Of a stretch of 64,000 bases of DNA, positions 58,329 to 64,000 are shown piece after piece. The position numbers were made by a program, and so were the translations under genes. The first letter of the stretch is position 1. Each line of letters opens with the position of its first letter. Source of the DNA: Fumia sp045615345 (GTDB lineage Bacteria; Bacillota; Clostridia; Oscillospirales; Ruminococcaceae). The stretch lies in contig JAZLER010000013.1 of assembly GCA_045615345.1 (NCBI GenBank), forward strand, positions 62,001-126,000, written 5' to 3'. Below the pieces are notes generated by a model. It had not been told where the DNA came from. It worked only from the letters and a program-made list of their open reading frames with translations, and ran no database searches.

Positions 58329-58787
58329 TTATCTTCTTTTCTGGTATGAGCCACGGCGGTTATCTGTGGCCTTTTTGAGGTCTGAAATCTTTTCATCGCT
58401 CTTTTGCATAAATTTACTGAGCATATCCTCGAAAGACTTACTTCCCTCCTGATATGTAGCAAACTCCTGCGGAGGCTCAAAAGACGGACGATTGGCAGGC
58501 TTACTGCTGTTATGTCCCTGGTTGCGATTGTTGTTACGGGTAGTTGGTGCAGGAGCTTCGGCACGCTTAATAGACATCGCGATTTTGCCATCCTCTGCGA
58601 TACTCATAATCTTTACTTTAACTTCCTGACCCTGAGTAATAAAGTCAGAAATTTCTTTTACAAAAGTAGAAGCCACCTCAGAAATATGCACCATACCGGT
58701 GACACCTTTTTCCACCTCTACAAAAGCTCCGAATTTTGTAACGCCTGTTACTTTACCGTCATAAATTTTTCCTACTTCAAGCTGCAT
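58329..58787 (-). CDS. yabR: S1 RNA-binding domain protein (YabR-like)
   Basis: A 152-residue protein: N-terminal S1 domain (about 1-72, KIYDGKVTGVTKFGAFVEVEKGVTGMVHISEV) and a low-complexity Asn/Pro/Lys-rich tail. It sits immediately downstream of divIC, as yabR does in Bacillus. It probably binds RNA or the ribosome; the detailed function is unknown. Confidence 0.88.
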   Translation of the reverse strand: MQLEVGKIYDGKVTGVTKFGAFVEVEKGVTGMVHISEVASTFVKEISDFITQGQEVKVKIMSIAEDGKIAMSIKRAEAPAPTTRNNNRNQGHNSSKPANRPSFEPPQEFATYQEGSKSFEDMLSKFMQKSDEKISDLKKATDNRRGSYQKRR

Positions 58788-58817
58788 AAATGCGTATATG
58801 CCTCCTTAAATATTCGG

Positions 58818-59108
58818 TTACCTGTTTCCCGATGCATTGAAATAAACCCTCTCATCAGGGAAAATAAAGCCAAGCTTTTCGCGTGCAATTTTCACAACGA
58901 ATTCCTTGACAGAACCCTGGTCAAGCATTCCTTCCAACTCATCGTTCTGGATTTTCTGTTCCTCGCATTGTGCTTTGACTTCTTCGATTTTACTTTTACG
59001 GGCAGAAACCTCCATAAAAAGTGTCACAAAAGAAGCGGCAAGATAACAGCAAATAGCAACTATCGCGATATTTACAACGCGGTTGAGTACACCTTTTTTG
59101 CGTTTCAT
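58818..59108 (-). CDS. divIC: Septum formation initiator DivIC/FtsB
   Basis: A 96-residue bitopic membrane protein: basic N-terminus, one membrane helix (about 12-32), a coiled coil (about 35-65) and the FtsB/DivIC tail (VKEFVVKIAREKLGFIFPDERVYF). Acts in the divisome with FtsL/DivIB. Gene order yabQ-divIC-yabR is conserved. Confidence 0.88.
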   Translation of the reverse strand: MKRKKGVLNRVVNIAIVAICCYLAASFVTLFMEVSARKSKIEEVKAQCEEQKIQNDELEGMLDQGSVKEFVVKIAREKLGFIFPDERVYFNASGNR

Positions 59109-59172
59109 TCTGCCTCACACTCCTCAAATATTAAAACAAGTCCCCACTATTTCCTTAATTATACACTACTTT

Positions 59173-59634
59173 CTACCGATGTTTCAAGTGAAAGTTATTG
59201 CCAAATCGGCAAGATAATAATTTTTGTGAAATATGCTTAAATATTTTGAAAAATTTAGTGTAAATATACTTAAAAAATCGATACACAGGAAGAACAAAAA
59301 AGCGATAAATCCACCATAAAACAGACTTTATTAAAGAAATCAGAGTTTTGGAGCATTTTAAGACTATAACTCCCACCGTAAAGTAGTAAATTACAAAGCC
59401 TAAAATCTCCCCTGTTACCACAAATCCCCTGAATAATCCGTTTAAAAACTTAACGCTGAAAACGAATGTAAACAGCGCTGCTATAAAGACAAATACAAAG
59501 TCTTCAATAAAAATAATCCATTTGCCCAGAGGAAATGCAATTCTCATAATCCTGAACACATCATAAATAACGCCTATCCACATTCCAAGCAGGCATGAAA
59601 GAAGAAAAATAACAGTTTCCCTCGCAACAGTCAT
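59173..59634 (-). CDS. yabQ: Spore cortex biosynthesis protein YabQ
   Basis: A 153-residue membrane protein with four hydrophobic segments in its first 125 residues (LLSCLLGMWIGVIYDVFRI is characteristic) and a basic tail. YabQ is needed for cortex formation in Bacillus. Located between yabP and divIC, 15 bp after yabP. Confidence 0.87.
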   Translation of the reverse strand: MTVARETVIFLLSCLLGMWIGVIYDVFRIMRIAFPLGKWIIFIEDFVFVFIAALFTFVFSVKFLNGLFRGFVVTGEILGFVIYYFTVGVIVLKCSKTLISLIKSVLWWIYRFFVLPVYRFFKYIYTKFFKIFKHISQKLLSCRFGNNFHLKHR

Positions 59635-59649
59635 AGATATCCCCTTTCA

Positions 59650-59931
59650 CTATTTCAAAAGCTTTGAAATAAAAGGAACGCCTTTAGTCTTTTCACCGGA
59701 CGAATACTCGAGGGATATTATCTCACCCTCCATTGAAAATTCGCCATTCTCAACGCTGAAAGAGTTTACATGCAGGTTTTGTCCTCTTACTGTCAGCTTC
59801 CCCATATTGGTAAAGAGCATTACGACAGTTTCGTCAAAACAATCCACATCCTGAACCCCCGAAACCGAAAGTTTTTTCCTGTCTTCCATAATAATATTGT
59901 GCGGTAGTTTTAAAGATTTTACTTCTTGCAT
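59650..59931 (-). CDS. yabP: Sporulation protein YabP
   Basis: A 93-residue YabP/YqfC-family protein (HNIIMEDRKKLSVSGVQDVDCFDETVVML, GKLTVRGQNLHV, GEIISLEYS), made in the mother cell during sporulation. Its ribosome binding site GGAGGG lies inside a hairpin arm at 59938-59947. Confidence 0.88.
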   Translation of the reverse strand: MQEVKSLKLPHNIIMEDRKKLSVSGVQDVDCFDETVVMLFTNMGKLTVRGQNLHVNSFSVENGEFSMEGEIISLEYSSGEKTKGVPFISKLLK

Positions 59932-59937
59932 TATTTT

Positions 59938-59982
59938 ATCCCTCCAAGGTTTTATTGTTAAAATATATTCCTTTGGAGGGAT
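59938..59982 (-). promoter_or_regulatory. Hairpin covering the yabP ribosome binding site
   Basis: ATCCCTCCAA (59938-59947 on plus) pairs with TTGGAGGGAT (59973-59982). On the mRNA the second arm is the yabP ribosome binding site, so folding would hide it. It may also be the remnant of an rqcP terminator. Confidence 0.55.
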
Positions 59983-59990
59983 TTTTATTC

Positions 59991-60233
59991 TTATTCTGCT
60001 ACAACCTCGTACTGTTCTGAGGCTGTTTCCTTGTTTGCATATTCGGACACCTGAAGAACCTTTACGGTAAGGGGTCTGCCCATATTTATAGTAATCTTAT
60101 CGCCGACTTTTACAGCATAGGAGGCTCTTGCTTCAATGCCGTTTACCAATATTCTTCCTGCATCGCAGGCTTCATTGGCAACGGTACGGCGTTTAATAAG
60201 TCTTGTAACTTTAAGATATTTATCAAGTCGCAT
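59991..60233 (-). CDS. rqcP: S4-domain ribosome quality-control factor RqcP
   Basis: An 80-residue S4 RNA-binding protein (MRLDKYLKVTRLIKRRTVANEACDAGRILVNG), the YabO/RqcP ortholog that works with RqcH in alanine tailing of stalled nascent chains. The order mazG-(hup)-rqcP-yabP supports it. Ribosome binding site GAAAGGA. Confidence 0.93.
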   Translation of the reverse strand: MRLDKYLKVTRLIKRRTVANEACDAGRILVNGIEARASYAVKVGDKITINMGRPLTVKVLQVSEYANKETASEQYEVVAE

Positions 60234-60250
60234 AGTATTTTCCTTTCTTG

Positions 60251-60319
60251 TTAGGCGTAACCGACAAATCCGAACCTGCCTGAAATTATTTAAAATTAGG
60301 ATTTGTCCATTACGCCTAA
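60251..60319. repeat. 69-bp imperfect palindrome
   Basis: Arms 60251-60271 and 60299-60319 are complementary at 19 of 21 bases, with a 27-bp AT-rich loop. It lies between hup and rqcP, immediately upstream of the rqcP ribosome binding site, in addition to a separate hup terminator. Confidence 0.7.
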
Positions 60320-60323
60320 AAAC

Positions 60324-60355
60324 AAAATCCTATACCGTAATCGGTATAGGATTTT
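60324..60355 (-). terminator. Terminator of hup
   Basis: A perfect 14-bp stem (60324-60337/60342-60355), followed on the minus strand by GTTTTT. Confidence 0.85.
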
Positions 60356-60375
60356 GAATGCGCTTAAAGCGATAA

Positions 60376-60651
60376 TTATTTAGCAACTGCGTCTTTAAGA
60401 GCTTTACCTGCTTTGAATGCAGGAACTTTGGTAGCAGCAATTTTGATCTTTTCGCCTGTAGCGGGGTTTTTGCCTTCGCGAGCAGCACGAGCGCGAACTT
60501 CAAAAGTACCAAAACCTACCAACTGAATTTTTTCTCCTTTAGCCAAAGCTGCAGAAATGCTGTCGATTACAGCAGCAACTGCTTTATCAGCGTCTTTTTT
60601 GGAGAAACCAGTTTTTTCAGCAACTACGCTGATCAATTCTGTTTTTGTCAT
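60376..60651 (-). CDS. hup: HU family DNA-binding protein
   Basis: A 91-residue nucleoid protein: MTKTELISVVAEKTGFSKKD, the GFGTFEVRARAAREGKNPATGE beta arm, and IPAFKAGKALKDAV-type ending. Full length. It lies between mazG and rqcP, a common clostridial arrangement. Confidence 0.96.
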   Translation of the reverse strand: MTKTELISVVAEKTGFSKKDADKAVAAVIDSISAALAKGEKIQLVGFGTFEVRARAAREGKNPATGEKIKIAATKVPAFKAGKALKDAVAK

Positions 60652-60697
60652 GACAATAGACCTCCAATTTTTTTATATCCAGGTTTTCACCATAGAT

Positions 60698-61519
60698 TCA
60701 ATCCTTTTTAGCCTTTACCCAAAGGCTGTTTAAGTAATCAAGCTGTGAATCTTTCATAGAAACGCCCTCACTTTTTGCCATCTCCTCGACTTTTTCAAAT
60801 CGGGAAATGAACTTGTCACACGATTTTCCGAGCGCCTCTTCAGCATCAATCCCAAGCTTATAAGCCACATTGGTGCACGAGAAAAGCAAGTCGCCGAGTT
60901 CCTCTTTGATATTCTCACGGTCAGCCTTGCCAATAGCCTCCCAGAGCTCTCCGACTTCGTTTTCCAAGTCATCAAAAGCGGCGTTCACATCGGGGTAATC
61001 CATTCCGGCTTTAGCGGCACGCTTTGAAATCTTCTGCGCACGCATCAAAGACGGGAATGTCAACGGAACATTTTTTAAGGTTTCGGTAAAACTCTCAGTT
61101 CCCTTAACCTCGTTTTTTATATTCTCCCAGTTTGTCAGAACCTCGTCAGTGCCATTGACTTTAGTTTCTGCAAACACATGAGGATGTCTTATAATAAGTT
61201 TGTCACAAAGCTCGGTGACAACATCGTCAAATGTGAAAGTACCCTGTTCTTCTTCCATACAGGTATGAAATACAATCTGCAAAAGAACATCGCCGAGTTC
61301 CTCACGGAGCAAAGCCGTATCTTCTTTATCAATAGCTTCCACAACCTCGTAGGTTTCTTCAATAAAATTATTCCTGATACTTTTGTGGTCCTGCTCCCTG
61401 TCCCACGGACAACCGTTTTCACTTCTGAGCAAAACCATAATTTCCTTTAAATCGGAAATATCATATTTATCTTTTCTTTGAAAATCCAGAGCAATCCCTC
61501 TTTTACATTTTCCGTACAT
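60698..61519 (-). CDS. mazG: Nucleoside triphosphate pyrophosphohydrolase MazG
   Basis: A 273-residue protein with two MazG domains. The first has LLRSENGCPWDREQDHKSIRNNFIEETYEV and LREELGDVLLQIVFH; the second has LENEVGELWEAI and IKEELGDLLFSCTNVA. The EExxE...ExxD metal motifs are intact. It degrades NTPs, limiting damaged nucleotides or (p)ppGpp effects. The start ATG 61517 has only a weak ribosome binding site, so the true start may be slightly internal. Follows spoVB by 8 bp. Confidence 0.93.
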   Translation of the reverse strand: MYGKCKRGIALDFQRKDKYDISDLKEIMVLLRSENGCPWDREQDHKSIRNNFIEETYEVVEAIDKEDTALLREELGDVLLQIVFHTCMEEEQGTFTFDDVVTELCDKLIIRHPHVFAETKVNGTDEVLTNWENIKNEVKGTESFTETLKNVPLTFPSLMRAQKISKRAAKAGMDYPDVNAAFDDLENEVGELWEAIGKADRENIKEELGDLLFSCTNVAYKLGIDAEEALGKSCDKFISRFEKVEEMAKSEGVSMKDSQLDYLNSLWVKAKKD

Positions 61520-61527
61520 ATTCTATT

Positions 61528-63270
61528 TTAACCTATAAATTTATATTTTGCAAGTATTTTTGCAAATTTTTCTCCTTTTGGGAGCATTAAAATATCATCT
61601 TTTGATATTGAACGGGTAAAAAGCAACAAAATTACATAGATAAAACCGGCAAAACCAACAGAAACCAAAGTTTTTATGTTACTGTCCAAAAATTTTGAAA
61701 GCAAGTCAAAAATGATTTTTCCTGATAATCCACAGAAAAATCCGCAGATTGCAGTCCTGTATATCAAAGAAATAAACTTGAATTTTATCTTTGTTATCTT
61801 TTTAAGATAGATAAGACAAAGAACGAAAATCGAAATATAACAGCTTGCTGTACCGAGTGCTGCACCCTTTACATTGAAAAATGCAAGGGGGATTGTAATC
61901 CAGTTTACCACAAATTTAAGCGCCGCACCGACAAGCATAAACTTAGGCGGCAAATCGGGTCTGCCAAGTGCCTGAAGTACTGCAAAAAGTGGAACGGTAA
62001 GTCCTAAGAAAACAAGGCTTAAACCCTGCCAGCTTAAAACCCCCGAAGCAATTGCCACTTCGGAATACTTAAGCGGATAAAGTAAACTTAAGATAGGTTT
62101 TGCAAGGAAGAAAATACCAAAACTTGCAGGAATACAGATAAGTGAAGTCATTCTTATAACAGATTCCACATTCACTTTAACAGAAGGCAGATTTTTTTCC
62201 TCCCAGGATGCCGCAACATTAGGCAAAGCACTTTTTCCGAAAATACTTGTAAATGCAGGAACAAGGTTGAAAATGGAAAGCGCATAACCGCTGTAAGAGC
62301 CGAACACAAAGTTCGCAGCCTCAGCAGGGGTTAACCCCGGTTTTAAATACTCCCCTATCATAAGCATCATACCCTCGTTATTTGTTTCAAACCCTGCCGC
62401 AAGGCGGTTTATAATTGTAAGGGTATCAATAAGCTGAGCTACATTCATTACAATAGAGCCAAGAGAAATCGGTATTGCAATCTTTACAAGGTCGCTGATA
62501 AGCTTCTTTGTCGCCATAGGTTCAGGCGAACAAAGAAGGTCAGCTTCGGTGATGTTGTCGCCGTTTCTTTTACTTTTTATAAACAAAAATACTGTTCCGA
62601 CAAAGGTACTCAGAGTAACACCAAAAATAGCACCTGCAGAAGCCATCGGCATTATCGCGGCCCTTGCCTCAATCTCAGTAGAAACAGTATGCCCGAAAAC
62701 AGGGAGTCCTGCCTCAAACTGCGCCATACCGATTTTCAACGCTAAAACAGAAAGTAAAAGCCCAAAGATAAGCTTTGCAACAACCTCCACAATCTGCGAA
62801 ACCGCAGTGGGAATCATATTGCGAAGCCCTTCATAGTAACCACGGTATGCCGACATTACACAACCGAAAAATATAGCAGGAGCAATCGCTATAACCGAGA
62901 GCCACGCATTTTCATTGTCAGCCATACGAACATAAATCCACGAAAAAGCTACCATAAGAATAAATCCGACAAGCCCCATACAGAAGAAAAGTCTGGTAGA
63001 AATTCTATGGATTTTACGGATATCGCGGTACCTGTCGTGAACAGATTGTTCTGCCACCATTTTTGCAATAGCGGCAGGAAGACCCGCAGTGGAAAAAGCA
63101 AAAATCATACTGAAAACACTGTAAGCCGTTGAGAAATATCCCATACCGTCACCGTCTAAGATATTTCCAAGTGGAATTTTAAAGACGGCACCGATAAGTT
63201 TAACTGTAATCATAGCGGCACCTAAAATACCGGCGCCCTGCAGAAGGCTTTGTCCTTTGCTTTTTGGCAA
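61528..63270 (-). CDS. spoVB: Stage V sporulation protein B-like lipid flippase
   Basis: A 580-residue MOP-superfamily transporter with about fourteen membrane helices (GAGILGAAMITVKLIGAVFKIPLGNILDGDGMGYF; AGLPAAIAKMVAEQ). SpoVB/YabM-type proteins flip lipid-linked precursors for the spore cortex or wall. The location upstream of mazG and yabPQ favours SpoVB over a general polysaccharide exporter. I choose TTG 63268-63270, with AAAGGAG 8 bp upstream; an in-frame GTG at 63301 has no ribosome binding site. Confidence 0.88.
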   Translation of the reverse strand: MPKSKGQSLLQGAGILGAAMITVKLIGAVFKIPLGNILDGDGMGYFSTAYSVFSMIFAFSTAGLPAAIAKMVAEQSVHDRYRDIRKIHRISTRLFFCMGLVGFILMVAFSWIYVRMADNENAWLSVIAIAPAIFFGCVMSAYRGYYEGLRNMIPTAVSQIVEVVAKLIFGLLLSVLALKIGMAQFEAGLPVFGHTVSTEIEARAAIMPMASAGAIFGVTLSTFVGTVFLFIKSKRNGDNITEADLLCSPEPMATKKLISDLVKIAIPISLGSIVMNVAQLIDTLTIINRLAAGFETNNEGMMLMIGEYLKPGLTPAEAANFVFGSYSGYALSIFNLVPAFTSIFGKSALPNVAASWEEKNLPSVKVNVESVIRMTSLICIPASFGIFFLAKPILSLLYPLKYSEVAIASGVLSWQGLSLVFLGLTVPLFAVLQALGRPDLPPKFMLVGAALKFVVNWITIPLAFFNVKGAALGTASCYISIFVLCLIYLKKITKIKFKFISLIYRTAICGFFCGLSGKIIFDLLSKFLDSNIKTLVSVGFAGFIYVILLLFTRSISKDDILMLPKGEKFAKILAKYKFIG

Positions 63271-63330
63271 GTAAAACACTCCTTTTTCGCGTTTTACCGC
63301 CACGAGGGTATCGTAGCGGTAGGATAAGAA

Positions 63331-63696
63331 TTATTCTTCATCAAAGCGGTTTCCGCATCTTGTACAGTAAGCGGAGTCCTTTTCATTTTCGGTATTGCAA
63401 GCAGTGCAAATCTTTTTATTCTTTTTCTTTGCAAGTTTTGCATTGATTTCTTCAAGATCGTTTTTAACAATATCAATCTCAGAAACCAGAGAATCGATAA
63501 GTTCCTTGTCCTCATACTCGGATTTCATCATAGAATACACAGCAGAGCCCAAGCTTTTATACAAATCGGAAAGCTCTTTTGCAAGCTGTGCACTCTTATA
63601 TTTAGTCTTTGAAAACTCAAAAGCCTTTGTAGCTTTGTCCTCTGCAACATCAACAATATTCTTAGCACCATTCAAAATATCATCTAAAACTGCCAT
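63331..63696 (-). CDS. Zinc-ribbon protein, unknown
   Basis: A 121-residue protein: a helical, probably coiled-coil region (about 20-85) followed by a C-terminal zinc ribbon (CTACNTENEKDSAYCTRCG, four Cys). Small proteins of this design are common in Clostridia without assigned function. ATG 63694-63696 follows GAAAGGA; the longer ORF start has none. Confidence 0.78.
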   Translation of the reverse strand: MAVLDDILNGAKNIVDVAEDKATKAFEFSKTKYKSAQLAKELSDLYKSLGSAVYSMMKSEYEDKELIDSLVSEIDIVKNDLEEINAKLAKKKNKKICTACNTENEKDSAYCTRCGNRFDEE

Positions 63697-63743
63697 AATA
63701 TCATTCCTTTCTAAATTCATTTTACACTTATTTGAAAATAAAA

Positions 63744-64000
63744 TCAATAACTTTCTGTAAACAGTTTAAAGGCTTCTTTCTTCTTTGCAAGTATATCGTC
63801 AAAACCCGAAATATATTCGTAAGGATATTTGTAATTATAAAATCTCACGATATCATTAGGTAAAACTACCTTTGTCACAGCACCTGCACCGACCGCTAAA
63901 ATAGTCTGCATCTCATCCATAATATAGACATTATACTTCCCGAAGTGACCTTTTTTAGAATACCCCACATTTTCAAGGTTACCTTTTGTATTCTTCTGGC
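63744..64000 (-). CDS. hemZ: Coproporphyrinogen dehydrogenase HemZ, C-terminal part
   Basis: The minus-strand frame stays open to the window edge and encodes QKNTKGNLENVGYSKKG, YIMDEMQTILAVGAGAVTKVV and YISGFDDILAKKKE, the typical C-terminus of HemZ radical-SAM coproporphyrinogen III dehydrogenase-like proteins. The radical-SAM Cys motif would be in the missing 5' part beyond 64000. Stop TAA at 63744-63746. The GTG at 63966 is internal, not the start. Confidence 0.82.
   Translation of the reverse strand, partial: QKNTKGNLENVGYSKKGHFGKYNVYIMDEMQTILAVGAGAVTKVVLPNDIVRFYNYKYPYEYISGFDDILAKKKEAFKLFTESY

Noticed and set aside
58404..59240. 278-codon plus-strand ORF
   Set aside because: It runs antisense through yabR, divIC and the yabQ end; all three are confidently identified.
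62549..62836. 95-codon plus-strand ORF
   Set aside because: Antisense shadow in spoVB, rich in Ala/Ser/Thr as expected for the complement of membrane helices.

Overview
The window is chromosome of a low-G+C, Gram-positive, spore-forming anaerobe of class Clostridia, most likely gut-associated. The evidence is a sporulation sigma factor SigK, the spore genes spoVB, yabP and yabQ in the conserved yab order, a T-box leader in front of metG, GatCAB transamidation, sigma-A promoters with 17-bp spacers, and no outer-membrane genes. A mucin-type GH101 lipoprotein and a galacturonate operon fit life on host and plant glycans. The species cannot be named from the sequence.

Layout. 1-2170: end of a secreted protein gene, a compound intergenic repeat, a SipW-like signal peptidase, and a small divergent pair (Cys-rich protein and HTH regulator). 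2170-9365: galacturonate operon (uxaC, uxaA, uxaB, an esterase-like hydrolase, a GH4 alpha-galacturonidase candidate) with a divergent AraC regulator. 9395-15206: cobO, a LiaF-like protein, gltX, two membrane proteins, sigK, and an orphan ABC-type binding lipoprotein. 15308-23974: dockerin protein, GH101, a RAYT-type transposase carrying two REP-like palindromes inside its own reading frame, a DUF1015 gene, malQ and a class IV aminotransferase. 23998-39112: a 15-kb c-di-GMP/Pel exopolysaccharide locus. 39232-46126: a small unknown protein, cardiolipin synthase, T-box/metG, a heavy-metal exporter candidate, an unknown Cys-rich protein and a sugar isomerase-like protein. 46353-51523: gatB-gatA-gatC-ligA. 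51685-56165: lipid and envelope genes, an antiporter and tRNA-Leu(UAA). 56190-56854: compound repeat, a candidate structured RNA with its own promoter and terminator, and a small ORF cut by an in-frame TAG. 56888-64000: a clan-D glycosidase, then the yab/spoVB/mazG/hup cluster and the 3' end of hemZ.

The most interesting system is the Pel-type locus. On the minus strand it runs pelD, pelE, pelA (deacetylase only), pelF, pelG, then cotH-like, VTC-like, DUF4956, PAS/GGDEF-like/EAL and dCache/GGDEF genes. PelD is a fusion: an HD-GYP phosphodiesterase and an SDR-like domain precede the PelD membrane/GAF/degenerate-GGDEF receptor, which keeps the RxxD c-di-GMP site. One locus would therefore make, sense and destroy c-di-GMP and assemble the polymer.

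Other notable structures are the REP-like palindromes with the RAYT gene, three copies of a compound clostridial repeat with compensatory stem changes, the nested-stem RNA at 56471-56698, and a 26-bp exact repeat shared in frame by the 3' ends of uxaC and an unrelated Cys-rich gene.
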